From: Thermodesulfobacteriota bacterium
Lineage (GTDB): Bacteria > Desulfobacterota > GWC2-55-46
Length of the DNA: 64,000 bases
Assembly (NCBI GenBank): GCA_030583865.1
Contig: CP129479.1
Span: 2,504,819 to 2,568,818, forward strand
Direction of reading: 5' to 3'
Part shown: piece after piece, positions 37,586 to 45,779 of the stretch
Layout of the letters: the number at the start of each line of letters is the position of its first letter
How positions within the stretch are numbered: the stretch's first letter is position 1
Notes under the pieces: generated by a model
What the model was told of the DNA's origin: nothing
Databases searched by the model: none
Seen by the model: the letters and a program-made list of their open reading frames with translations, nothing else
Position numbers and translations under genes: made by a program

Positions 37586-38907
37586 TGTCGCGAAATTTCA
37601 CGAAGCTCGCAGGCTTGATAAAAGACAAGAAGGCCCGCGTAGGGATTATCGGGCTGGGCTATGTGGGGCTGCCGATAGTGCTCCGTTTCTGCGACGTGGG
37701 GTACAGGGTCACCGGCTTCGACGTCGACCCTGAAAAGGTCCGGCTTTTGAGAAAAGGCAAGTCTTATATAAAGCATCTCCCTTCGGGCCTCATATCCAGG
37801 CTGGTAAAGGGCAGAAATCCCTCTTTCAAGGCCACGACCGACATGTCGGAGCTTGCCGGGATGGACGCCGTCATAATATGCGTGCCCACCCCGCTCTCTG
37901 ACAAGCGCGAGCCCGACCTCTCTTATGTAGAATCCACGGGCGCCGAAATAGCCAAACATCTCAGGCCGGGCCAGCTCGTCTCCCTCGAATCTACTACCTA
38001 TCCCGGGACGACCAGCGAACTCCTCCTTCCCATGCTCGAGGCGGGCGGGCTACGGGCGGGCAAGGACTTTTTCCTCGTCTTTTCGCCCGAAAGGGAGGAC
38101 CCCGGCAGGGTGGACTTCACCATAAAGACCACCCCCAAGATAGTCGGCGGCATAACCGCGAAATGCTCTGAGCTCGGCTCTGCCCTGTACTCCAAGATTG
38201 TCGACAGGGTTGTGCCCGTCTCCTCCACCCAGGTCGCTGAGATGACCAAGCTCCTCGAGAACATCTACAGGAGCGTCAATATCGCTATGGTGAACGAATT
38301 GAAGATGCTCTGCCACAGGATGGATATAAACATCTGGGAGGTAATCGAGGCTTCCAAGACCAAGCCCTTCGGCTTCCAGGCCTTTTACCCTGGCCCGGGC
38401 CTGGGCGGGCACTGCATACCCATAGACCCCTTTTATCTTACCTGGAAGGCCAGGGAGTACGACTTCTCGACCCGGTTCATAGAGCTTGCCGGGGAGATCA
38501 ACTCCAACATGCCCTACTACGTAGTCACTAGGGTAATGGAGGCGCTCAACGAGCGAGGAAAGAGCCTCAAGGGGTCGAAACTCCTGGTCCTCGGCATCGC
38601 ATACAAGAAGGACGTGGACGACCTGAGGGAGTCGCCGTCTTTAGAGCTCATCAGGATACTCAGGGAGAAAGGGGCGGAGGTCGACTATAACGACCCGTAC
38701 CTCCCGCTGGCGGTCAGCCACAGAAGGCACTTCAGGATGCGTTCGACCCCGCTTACGGAGGCGAATATCGGCAAGTACGACTGCGTGCTCATAGCGACCG
38801 ACCATTCGTGCTACGATTACAGGTGGATAGCGAAAAAGAGCCGGCTCGTGGTGGACACGAGGAACGCTATGGCCGGACTTAAGAGGCGGAATATAATAAA
38901 GGCCTAG
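37585..38907 (+). CDS. Nucleotide-sugar dehydrogenase (UDP-N-acetylglucosamine 6-dehydrogenase type, TviB/WbpA-like)
   Basis: A 440-residue dehydrogenase of the UDP-Glc/GlcNAc/ManNAc family, oxidising C6 to a uronic acid with NAD. Seen: IGLGYVGLP (NAD loop), CVPTPL, ESTTYPGTT, FSPERED, and the catalytic Cys in GPGLGGHCIPIDPFYL. ATG 37585 has AAGGAG 6 bases upstream; an upstream TTG is less likely. Its partner epimerase is at 39079, as in TviB/TviC pairs that make UDP-GalNAcA. Its TAG stop is the first triplet of MITE copy 2. Confidence 0.9.
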   Translation: MSRNFTKLAGLIKDKKARVGIIGLGYVGLPIVLRFCDVGYRVTGFDVDPEKVRLLRKGKSYIKHLPSGLISRLVKGRNPSFKATTDMSELAGMDAVIICVPTPLSDKREPDLSYVESTGAEIAKHLRPGQLVSLESTTYPGTTSELLLPMLEAGGLRAGKDFFLVFSPEREDPGRVDFTIKTTPKIVGGITAKCSELGSALYSKIVDRVVPVSSTQVAEMTKLLENIYRSVNIAMVNELKMLCHRMDINIWEVIEASKTKPFGFQAFYPGPGLGGHCIPIDPFYLTWKAREYDFSTRFIELAGEINSNMPYYVVTRVMEALNERGKSLKGSKLLVLGIAYKKDVDDLRESPSLELIRILREKGAEVDYNDPYLPLAVSHRRHFRMRSTPLTEANIGKYDCVLIATDHSCYDYRWIAKKSRLVVDTRNAMAGLKRRNIIKA

Positions 38908-39059
38908 CAGGTGTTGAAAACACCTGACAAGCAATCCACGATGGATTGCCAAATTGCGAAGACTAATCCAAGTCAGGCGATTTGTGAGGCCTGGACGGAT
39001 TCATTCCGGCCAGGCCGTGGTTGAAAAAGTCCAGGAAGGACTTTTTCGAAATCCTGATA
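38905..39059 (+). repeat. MITE-like repeat, copy 2
   Basis: A 155-bp copy beginning at the TAG stop of the dehydrogenase and ending in CCTGATA. The left hairpin is CAGGTGTT, loop GAA, AACACCTG. Inside are the GCAATCC...GGATTGC arm, the GGCCTGG...CAGGCC arm and AAAAAGTCC...GGACTTTTT. Flanking TA is present on both sides, and removing the element leaves GCC-TAG-GCATGG, with the TAG stop intact. The epimerase ATG follows 20 bases later with its own ribosome site outside the element. Confidence 0.88.
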
Positions 39060-39078
39060 GGCATGGAAGGGGGCTTTG

Positions 39079-40035
39079 ATGCTCAGGTTCATGGTAACAG
39101 GCGGCGCGGGCTTCATAGGCTCGAACCTCTCGGAGACGCTCCTCGATAAGGGCCATTCCGTAACCGTATTCGATAACCTCGCGACCGGCAGGGAGGAAAA
39201 CCTCTCCGGCATCATGGGCCGGCTGGATTTCATACGGGGGGACATACGCGATATGGCGGCGCTTGAGGCAGCCATGAAGGGTATGGATTACGTTATCCAC
39301 CTTGCGGCCCTCGGCTCCGTGCCCCGTTCCATAGAGGACCCGGCGACCACGCACGAGGTGAACGCCACGGGGACGCTCAATGTCCTTAACGCCGCGAGGG
39401 CGGCGAAGGTCAAACGGGTCGTATGCGCCTCTTCCTCCTCGGTTTACGGCGATACCGCCGTGCTCCCGAAGGAGGAACAGATGGCCCCCTCGCCCCTTTC
39501 GCCCTATGCCGTCTCGAAGATAACCGGCGAGTACTACTGCAAGGCTTTCCACAGGGTATACGGGCTCGAGACCGTGGCCCTGAGGTACTTCAACGTATAC
39601 GGCAGGAGGCAGGATCCGAATTCGCAGTACGCAGCCGTTATACCGAGGTTCGTGGACGCGATGCTCCGCGGCAAAAGCCCGGTAATCTACGGCGACGGCG
39701 AGCAGTCAAGGGACTTCACTTTCGTGGACGACTGCAACCAGGCCAACATAAAGGCATGCTTCGCCGGCGGCGCCGAGGGCATGCACTTCAACGTGGGCTA
39801 CGGGAGCAAGGTTAGCATAAACGACCTTTTCAGGAAGATACGCGACTCGCTGGGCTCAACGGTGGAGCCAACCTACGCCCCGCCCAGGAAGGGAGACGTA
39901 AGGGACTCCCTTGCCGCCATTTCAAGGGCCAGGGAGGTCCTCGGGTATGAGCCGGAAAACGGCATAGACGAAGGCATAAGGAAGACGGTCCGGTGGTATC
40001 TTGAGAGCTACGGAAAGCTTACGGGTGAGAGGTGA
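39079..40035 (+). CDS. NAD-dependent nucleotide-sugar epimerase/dehydratase (WbpP/TviC-like)
   Basis: A 318-residue SDR-family protein: TGGAGFIGS NAD loop near the start, SSSSVYGD, and the YAVSK catalytic Tyr-Lys. LRYFNVYGRRQDPNSQYAAVIPRF is the substrate-binding segment of UDP-GlcNAc(A) C4-epimerases. With the dehydrogenase upstream it likely supplies UDP-GalNAc or UDP-GalNAcA to the EPS. ATG 39079 has GGAAGGGGG just upstream (TTG 39076 is not needed). It converges with the PEP-CTERM gene, only 23 bases apart. Confidence 0.9.
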   Translation: MLRFMVTGGAGFIGSNLSETLLDKGHSVTVFDNLATGREENLSGIMGRLDFIRGDIRDMAALEAAMKGMDYVIHLAALGSVPRSIEDPATTHEVNATGTLNVLNAARAAKVKRVVCASSSSVYGDTAVLPKEEQMAPSPLSPYAVSKITGEYYCKAFHRVYGLETVALRYFNVYGRRQDPNSQYAAVIPRFVDAMLRGKSPVIYGDGEQSRDFTFVDDCNQANIKACFAGGAEGMHFNVGYGSKVSINDLFRKIRDSLGSTVEPTYAPPRKGDVRDSLAAISRAREVLGYEPENGIDEGIRKTVRWYLESYGKLTGER

Positions 40036-40058
40036 CACGCCCTGCGTGCCGGAGAGGG

Positions 40059-40823
40059 TCAGCTCTTTTTCCTTCTGAGGCGGCCGTGCAGATAGGCTCC
40101 GACAAGTCCGCTCCCGAGGAGTATGAGGGTGCCTGGCTCCGGGACCCTCCTGGATTCAGCGTCATGTGAAAATTTGGCGAACATTGTAATGTCCACGTCA
40201 TCGCCGGTTTTTTTCACCTTGCTGTTATAAAAGTCGAAATGTATAACATACTCAGGGTCCAGAAGCCTCGTGTCTATAGAGAACGCCGCGTAGTACATTT
40301 CGCCGTCCAGGTAAGTCTTGAATCCGTCCATGGCCCTGTACATAGTGTCATATACCTGAGTCATTTCATCTTCATTGAAATAGAACCCATACTCGTAGAA
40401 GTAGGTCGGAAAGACCTCGTGTTGTTCCAGGTCTCCGGTGTCCCAATCGTTTGTCTCAGCCAGGTTCAGATATGTTTCGTCAATTGGCGGGGTACCGTAT
40501 GTCATATCCGATGTGACGTTTATGGTGGTTCCGTTTATTGTGAACGAGCCCAGGCTCGCACCCTCATCGGAATACTCGAGTGACGGCAGTACGGCTATAG
40601 AAAGGTAAAACGAATCCGAAATATCATTATATCTGCTCGGATTGAGATATGCATACAATGTGAAAACATCGTCGTTTGCTACGATGGTCTTTGTGCTGTA
40701 ATCGTAGCTGCCTCCCTCGATATCGAGCTGAAGGGCCGGAAGGGCCCGGCTCGTGGAAGGCGTCAGCGCCACAACCGAAGCGGCCAGCACGGCTAATACT
40801 ATATACTTGAGCTTGGCGAACAT
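40059..40823 (-). CDS. PEP-CTERM sorting domain protein A
   Basis: A 254-residue exported protein. It has a signal peptide (FAKLKYIVLAVLAASVVAL, cut near SRA-LPALQ), a beta-rich body starting LQLDIEGGSYDYSTKTIVA, and a C-terminal sorting signal: VPEPGTLILLGSGLVG (PEP motif plus membrane helix) followed by the basic tail RLRRKKS. Exosortase A would cut at the PEP motif. I chose ATG 40823, with GGAG 8-9 bases upstream. It is paralogous to protein B at 43958. Expression should depend on the sigma-54 promoter at 40867. Confidence 0.93.
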   Translation of the reverse strand: MFAKLKYIVLAVLAASVVALTPSTSRALPALQLDIEGGSYDYSTKTIVANDDVFTLYAYLNPSRYNDISDSFYLSIAVLPSLEYSDEGASLGSFTINGTTINVTSDMTYGTPPIDETYLNLAETNDWDTGDLEQHEVFPTYFYEYGFYFNEDEMTQVYDTMYRAMDGFKTYLDGEMYYAAFSIDTRLLDPEYVIHFDFYNSKVKKTGDDVDITMFAKFSHDAESRRVPEPGTLILLGSGLVGAYLHGRLRRKKS

Positions 40824-40866
40824 GTGTATTGGCTCCATTTCAGGACTTATGATGTCATTACAACAA

Positions 40867-40883
40867 AGCAACATTTGTGCCAA
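40867..40883 (-). promoter_or_regulatory. Sigma-54 promoter of PEP-CTERM gene A
   Basis: On the - strand the sequence reads TTGGCAC-AAATG-TTGCT, matching the -24 (TGGCAC) and -12 (TTGC) elements of RpoN promoters at exact spacing. The -12 side lies 44 bases from the start codon. PrsR, the sigma-54 activator encoded at 36218, is the obvious regulator. The 307-base gap 40824-41130 also holds the upstream motif at 40954 and the promoter region of prsT. Confidence 0.85.
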
Positions 40884-40953
40884 GGCCATTCACGGCAAAA
40901 AAAGCTTGTGCGTTCAGGGCTTTAGTGAGTCCTTGCATCGCAATTACGAAAAG

Positions 40954-40972
40954 ATGTAAAACAACCTGACAG
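40954..40972 (-). promoter_or_regulatory. Shared upstream motif, candidate PrsR site (gene A)
   Basis: The + strand reads ATGTAAAACAACCTGACAG, identical in 18 of 19 bases to the motif at 44837. It lies 70 bases upstream of the -24 element, the normal range for a sigma-54 activator site. Here it runs into a small palindrome, AACCTG-A-CAGGTT. It is between gene A and prsT, so could affect both. Confidence 0.65.
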
Positions 40973-41130
40973 GTTCGGGGCAATATCGACGTGATTGCCC
41001 AATCCTGTTCTCTTGTTTTTTCAGCAACTTAAACGTCTGCACCCTAAACGGTGTAAGGAACTTTTACAGTGAAGCCGTGCAAGGTGCCGTGAGAGCTTCG
41101 GCTAAATTTCGCCATCCAAGGAGAATTCAG

Positions 41131-43410
41131 ATGCTATCAGCGCTCAGAGTTGTTTTCCCGCTCATCCTGGCTTTTTCGTTCCTGTCTTGCGGGCTGGGAG
41201 CTGACAGGAAATTCGAAAACCACATGCGGAAGGGAAAGGCGAGCATGGAGGCCGCAAAATACAGGGAAGCCGTCCTTGAATTCAAGAACGCCTCAAAGGC
41301 AAACCCTGATAGCGCGGAGGCGCGCTATCTTCTTGGGACGGCCCTCATGTCCTCAGGCGGGGCCCAGAACATGCAGCTCGCGTACAGGGAATTCGGCGCC
41401 GCGGCAGACCTTGACCCGGGGCTCATGGACGCGCAGCTTAAAATGGGTGAGTTCATGCTTCTTTTGCGTGATTTCGATGGCGCCAGGGAAAAGGCCCGGC
41501 TCGTCCTTGGAGCGGAACCTGAAAGGTTCGAGGCGAAGATGCTCCTTTCCGGCGCGCTGGCGGCAGGCGGCGACCATGCATCGGCGCTCTCGATACTCGA
41601 CGAGCTTATCGCGTCGAGGCCTGGCGATATGAAGACGTACATGGCCGCGGCATCCATCCACATGTCAAGAAAAGACCTGAGGAGGGCCGAGGCGGTACTG
41701 AGGAGGGCAGTCGAGGCCGATTCCGGCTCCCTGGAGGCCCGCATCGCCCTGGCAGATATTTACCTCGGGCAGGGGAAGAGGGACGAGGCCCAGGCTGAGA
41801 TGGAAAAGGCGGTGGAACTCAACATGGAGAGCCAGGACGCTCTTCTGGCCCTCGGCTCGTTTTACCATGCCACAGGCAGGCCGGGCGAGGCTGAAAACAC
41901 CTTCAATTCCGCCATTCGTCTAAAGCCTGAAAGCCCGAAAGGCTATATCGCGCTTTCGGATTTCCTGGCCGCTTCGGGCAGGAAACCGGAAGAGGCGGCC
42001 GAGGTCCTGGAAAAAGGCATACAGAAGAGCGGCGACCTGGCCCTGAGGAAAAAGCTTTCGGCCCTGAGGATAGATACGGGCGCCCTCAAAGAGGCAGGGG
42101 AGGAGATCGAATCCATACTTGAAAAGAGCCCGAGGGACCACGAAGGGCTATTTCTAAGGGGCAAGCTCCTACTTGCCAAGCGGGATTTCCAGGGCGCGAT
42201 AGGCGACCTCAAGGCCTCTTTGAAGGCAAACCCCCTCTCCGCGCAGGCCCATTTCGCTCTTGGGCTCGCGTATCAGGCGGACGGGAACGCGCAGACGGCC
42301 AAAACCGAGTTCCTCGAGGCACTCAGGATTGCACCGGGGCTTTCCGCCGCGAGGCTTGCGCTCGCCGCAGCCTATCTGGGCTCCGACGAGCTTCGCCTCG
42401 CCGCCGAGGAGGCTCAAAAAGTCCTCGCGAAGAGCCCCGACCACCCTGGTGCGAACCTCCTCATGGGGGACATTTCCTTAAAAGAGAAGAAGTATAAAGA
42501 GGCAACGGTCTTTTTCAGAAAAACCATCAAATCGGCCCCGGCGGACGCAAGGGGGCATGTCCGTCTCGGCATGGCGCTTGAGCTCCTCGGCGAGCGCAAG
42601 GCAGCGCTTGACGCTTTCGAACGCGCGTACGCGAAAGACCCGAGACTGCTGAATGTGCTATCAATGATAACCTCGATCCATATTGCCGAAAAGAACGCGG
42701 GCAAGGCCCTGGCCAGGGTCGGCTCGGAGCTTGAGAGATATCCGGACAACCCCCACTTGCACCATCTGCTTGGCCGCCTTTACATGCTCACGAAGGATTC
42801 AAGCAGAGCGGAAGACCATTTCAAGAAAACGCTCCGGCTCAAAAGCGACCTTATTGCAGTTTACCTGGACCTGGGAAGCCTGTACGCGCTCAGGGGCTCG
42901 CTGGACGAGGCTGTCAGGCAATACAATGAGGCCGTGCGTCTGGACCCGGACCTCGTCTCCGGGCACATGATGCTGGCGGTGCTCCATGAAAAAGAAGGTC
43001 GGAAAAAAGAGGCGGTCGCGAGCTATAAAAAAGCCCTGGAAATAAACCCTTCGTTCGTGCCTGCGGCAAATAACCTGGCATGGCTGTATGCCGAGGGGGA
43101 GGGGAATATCGACGTAGCCTTATCGCTGGCCGAGACGGCGAAATCGCTGGCGCCTGAAGACCCGAACGTGTCGGACACCCTGGGCTGGATATATTACAAG
43201 AAGGGGGTCTACATGAAGGCCATTTCGCTTCTCAGGGAAAGCGCGGAAAAAGAGCCGGATAATCCCGTGATCAGATATCACCTCGGCATGGCTTACCATA
43301 AGAAAGGGGATGCCGCGCTTGCTGAAAGGGAATTGAAAAAGGCCCTGGGCCTTAAAGGCGATTTTCAGGGCTCGGAAGAGGCAAGAGAGGTGCTTGGGAA
43401 TCTCAAATGA
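41131..43410 (+). CDS. prsT: PrsT, PEP-CTERM system TPR-repeat lipoprotein
   Basis: A protein of about 759 residues. The signal ends in a lipobox (FLSC, Cys20), so it is lipidated. The rest is about 20 tetratricopeptide repeats (for example EARYLLGTALMSSG, AHFALGLAYQADGN, PNVSDTLGWIYYKKG). This matches PrsT, found with PrsK/PrsR and thought to work in EPS export or PEP-CTERM handling. ATG 41131 has AAGGAG about 8 bases upstream; the frame is open further up from a GTG at 41077, but that lacks a signal-peptide start. It ends at the terminator at 43489. Confidence 0.93.
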   Translation: MLSALRVVFPLILAFSFLSCGLGADRKFENHMRKGKASMEAAKYREAVLEFKNASKANPDSAEARYLLGTALMSSGGAQNMQLAYREFGAAADLDPGLMDAQLKMGEFMLLLRDFDGAREKARLVLGAEPERFEAKMLLSGALAAGGDHASALSILDELIASRPGDMKTYMAAASIHMSRKDLRRAEAVLRRAVEADSGSLEARIALADIYLGQGKRDEAQAEMEKAVELNMESQDALLALGSFYHATGRPGEAENTFNSAIRLKPESPKGYIALSDFLAASGRKPEEAAEVLEKGIQKSGDLALRKKLSALRIDTGALKEAGEEIESILEKSPRDHEGLFLRGKLLLAKRDFQGAIGDLKASLKANPLSAQAHFALGLAYQADGNAQTAKTEFLEALRIAPGLSAARLALAAAYLGSDELRLAAEEAQKVLAKSPDHPGANLLMGDISLKEKKYKEATVFFRKTIKSAPADARGHVRLGMALELLGERKAALDAFERAYAKDPRLLNVLSMITSIHIAEKNAGKALARVGSELERYPDNPHLHHLLGRLYMLTKDSSRAEDHFKKTLRLKSDLIAVYLDLGSLYALRGSLDEAVRQYNEAVRLDPDLVSGHMMLAVLHEKEGRKKEAVASYKKALEINPSFVPAANNLAWLYAEGEGNIDVALSLAETAKSLAPEDPNVSDTLGWIYYKKGVYMKAISLLRESAEKEPDNPVIRYHLGMAYHKKGDAALAERELKKALGLKGDFQGSEEAREVLGNLK

Positions 43411-43488
43411 ACGAATGAACCGGGGTTTGTGACTATCCTGGAGAGAAAATCCCGCGAGCAATGCCCCGGAATCCCGGAAAAGCCGACA

Positions 43489-43522
43489 AAAAAAACCGTC
43501 CAGCAAACTGGACGGTTTTTTT
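43489..43522. terminator. Bidirectional rho-independent terminator
   Basis: A perfect hairpin, CCGTCCAG-CAAA-CTGGACGG, flanked by 7 A on the left and 7 T on the right. It works in both directions: it ends prsT on + and the PilZ gene on -. Confidence 0.9.
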
Positions 43523-43562
43523 ATTATAGCAGGAGAGCCAGCAAAAAAACGCCGACCTCCCT

Positions 43563-43919
43563 TTAGACGAATTTCAGCCCGGCCCTAGCAGGCCCCCCTC
43601 CAAAGCTGGTCTTCCAGACTACGATTGCCTTTGCCTGCAGGTCAAAATCATCGACCGCGACCCTGAAGGTATCTCCCACCGGTATATCGTCCATTGCGAG
43701 GACGCCTATCCCGCGCTCGCATATGTCAACTACCTTGGCCCTTATGCTTCCCTTTTCAGCGGTGAGGACGCACTCCTTGGCCACCCTTGCCCTTATGTCC
43801 TTCCTTTTATCCCGCCCCTCGGATTTGCCTTCGAAGCCGCAGTAAGGGCACCTGGCAGAAGTTGAATACAAAGCCGTATAGAAGGCGCTTTTGCACCTGG
43901 GACAATCATGTAATTCCAT
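43563..43919 (-). CDS. Small PilZ-domain protein with N-terminal zinc ribbon
   Basis: A 118-residue protein. Residues 6-27 carry two CxxC pairs (CPRC...CPYC), a zinc ribbon. The rest fits PilZ: the RxxxR motif as RKDIR and the second motif as DICERG, where the usual DxSxxG has Cys for Ser. PilZ domains bind cyclic di-GMP; this change may weaken binding. It lies 38 bases downstream of PEP-CTERM gene B and may be read from the same sigma-54 promoter. The terminator at 43489 closes it. Confidence 0.75.
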   Translation of the reverse strand: MELHDCPRCKSAFYTALYSTSARCPYCGFEGKSEGRDKRKDIRARVAKECVLTAEKGSIRAKVVDICERGIGVLAMDDIPVGDTFRVAVDDFDLQAKAIVVWKTSFGGGPARAGLKFV

Positions 43920-43957
43920 TATTACCCGAGGCTGAAATTAATGCGACTTGAAGCCTG

Positions 43958-44704
43958 TCAGCTCCTCTTTTTTCTCATGCGGCCGTGCACATAGAAGCCT
44001 ACGAGGCCGCTTCCGAGGAGTATGAGGGTGCCGGGCTCAGGCACCTTCCTTGAAGACTCCGCATCGTGCGAGAACGGGGCAAACATGGAGATATCGATGT
44101 CGCCACCCCTTTTAACCTTCGTGTTGTAAAGGTCGAAGTGGAGGACATAGTCGGAGGCAAGCCGGGTGGTGTCGATTGAGAATGAAACGTAATACATGAG
44201 GCCGTTTTCAGTGTCGATTGTCCCTGTGATAGCCCGGTCCTGGGTATTGTACCTGGCGGTAGTGTCGTTCCCGTCGAACTGGAACTCGTGCTCGTAGAAG
44301 TAGGTCGGGAAAACGCCGTGGGGCGCCAGGTCGCCTCCGTCGAAGGTGTTATAGTACTCCTCGACTGGCGGGGTCCCGTAATACATGTCAGAAGTTACAT
44401 TGTAGCTTGTCCCGTTGAGGCTGAAAGACCCCAGGTCAAAGCCGGCCGGGTCATACTCGAGCGACGGCAGGACAGCGACCGAGAGATAGAACGAATCGCT
44501 CAAGAGGTTATAGTTATTTGTGCTCAGGAAGGCGTAAAGCGTGAAGGGGTCGGAGTTGGCCACTATAGTCTCTGTTGTGAAATCATAGCTCCCCCCTTCT
44601 ATATCGAGCTGCAGGGCAGGGACCGCATGGCTTACGGTCGGCTTGAACCCCAGCATCAGAACGGCGGCCACGGCCAGCATGGAATATTTTATCTTGGCAA
44701 GCAT
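43958..44704 (-). CDS. PEP-CTERM sorting domain protein B
   Basis: A 248-residue paralog of protein A. Signal peptide MLAKIKYSMLAVAAVLMLGF, cut near SHA-VPALQ; body starting LQLDIEGGSYDFTTETIVA; C-terminal VPEPGTLILLGSGLVGF with basic tail RMRKKRS. The cores share YGTPPxxE and the segment before the anchor (FSHDAESSRK). ATG 44704 has GGGGGAAG upstream; a longer frame to 44782 would run through the promoter and is rejected. Anchored to or released from the envelope by exosortase A. Confidence 0.93.
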   Translation of the reverse strand: MLAKIKYSMLAVAAVLMLGFKPTVSHAVPALQLDIEGGSYDFTTETIVANSDPFTLYAFLSTNNYNLLSDSFYLSVAVLPSLEYDPAGFDLGSFSLNGTSYNVTSDMYYGTPPVEEYYNTFDGGDLAPHGVFPTYFYEHEFQFDGNDTTARYNTQDRAITGTIDTENGLMYYVSFSIDTTRLASDYVLHFDLYNTKVKRGGDIDISMFAPFSHDAESSRKVPEPGTLILLGSGLVGFYVHGRMRKKRS

Positions 44705-44748
44705 GTTCTTCCCCCTTTTAGATGACTCCACGTTAGCTTTTAGTAATA

Positions 44749-44765
44749 AGCAACCGCCGTGCCAA
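44749..44765 (-). promoter_or_regulatory. Sigma-54 promoter of PEP-CTERM gene B
   Basis: On the - strand: TTGGCAC-GGCGG-TTGCT. This is the full RpoN -24/-12 consensus (TGGCACG-N4-TTGC). The -12 end is 45 bases before the ATG, almost the same as in gene A. Confidence 0.9.
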
Positions 44766-44836
44766 TCAGTCCTTTCTTCCAAAATTAAAACAATTTCAAG
44801 CCGTTACAAAAAGGAGGGCGCTTCCGCATAGGATAT

Positions 44837-44855
44837 ATGTAAAACAAGCTGACAG
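44837..44855 (-). promoter_or_regulatory. Shared upstream motif, candidate PrsR site (gene B)
   Basis: The + strand reads ATGTAAAACAAGCTGACAG, differing by one base from the copy at 40954. It lies 71 bases upstream of the -24 element (70 in gene A). The surrounding bases are not otherwise alike, so this is not just a leftover of gene duplication. Confidence 0.65.
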
Positions 44856-44976
44856 AAGCACGGGGCCGAGCAATGTATTTTGCAAGATTTTTTTTAAAAA
44901 TTTCAAGGCCTTATACCTTGAACGCCGCAGCGGCTGTAAAGAAAGCTTACACGGACTCCAAAGTAATCTCCGCCCC

Positions 44977-45561
44977 TCACTCCGCATGCGCACGACAGGA
45001 TGATAGCCAATCCTCTGGAATAAAACCTTTACCTGCGAGATGCTTGAGGATAAGCCCTACTCCCTCTTCGGTCGTCAGCTGGTCCGTCCGTATATGAACT
45101 TCAGGATTGTGAGGGGCCTCATATGGGTCGTCAATACCAGTGAACTGTTTTATCTCGCCCTTGCGTGCTTTCGCGTACAGGCCCTTTACGTCCCTTTCCT
45201 CGCAGACCTCGACCGGACAATCCACAAAGACCTCGATAAAGGCGCCCGCCCCGCCGGCGTGCTCTATCATCTTTCTCACCTCACTCCTCACCTCCCTATA
45301 TGGCGAGATGGCCGAGACCAGGTTCGGGACCCTGTGCTTCGTAAGTAGGTGCGCTACCCAGCCTATCCTCCTGATGTTCGTATCCCTGTCCTCCTTGGTA
45401 AAACCGAGCCCCTTTGAAAGGTGCGTCCTTACGATGTCGCCGTCAAGTATCTCTATATTGGTGATGCCGTTTTCCTGAAGCTTGTGGTGAAGGAGGTTTG
45501 AAAGCGTCGTCTTGCCCGCGCCTGAAAGCCCCGTGAACCAAATCGTATAACCCCGCTGCAT
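44977..45561 (-). CDS. cysC: Adenylylsulfate kinase
   Basis: A 194-residue APS kinase: phosphorylates APS to PAPS, the sulfate donor. P-loop GLSGAGKT at residues 11-18; [30 protein letters not shown]; and [22 protein letters not shown] are all family signatures. No ATP sulfurylase is nearby. With the sulfotransferase at 21233 it suggests sulfated EPS. A 218-base gap upstream holds only a small CCCGGT/ACCGGG hairpin and a short tandem CCATACCGTC repeat. Confidence 0.93.
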   Translation of the reverse strand: MQRGYTIWFTGLSGAGKTTLSNLLHHKLQENGITNIEILDGDIVRTHLSKGLGFTKEDRDTNIRRIGWVAHLLTKHRVPNLVSAISPYREVRSEVRKMIEHAGGAGAFIEVFVDCPVEVCEERDVKGLYAKARKGEIKQFTGIDDPYEAPHNPEVHIRTDQLTTEEGVGLILKHLAGKGFIPEDWLSSCRAHAE

Positions 45562-45779
45562 AAAACCTCCTCGCTTTGTTTATTTCAGATGAATGTATGC
45601 CGCTTTCGACCAGCCTTGCGCGCAACTCCCGGTGAGATCAACCGGGCTTGAAGACCATGCTTCAGACTTCCCGCTCACTGCCATACCGTCCCCATACCGT
45701 CCCATGATAAGTCTTATCGCAGAGCCAGTCCAGCTCCGTCTTCGCACCTTACTCCTTTGAAGGCCTTGCACCTCGACAC

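Noticed and set aside
40890-41130. Sigma-54 or cyclic di-GMP riboswitch signal before prsT
   Set aside because: I looked for a -24/-12 pair on + and for the conserved bases of the GEMM motif and found neither.
44796-44993. 65-codon - frame between cysC and PEP-CTERM gene B
   Set aside because: It covers the upstream regulatory motif and the 3' end of cysC and has no recognisable feature.
45562-45779. Open frame on - between cysC and gspM
   Set aside because: 63 codons, no ribosome site or similarity; the region has only a short tandem repeat and a weak hairpin.
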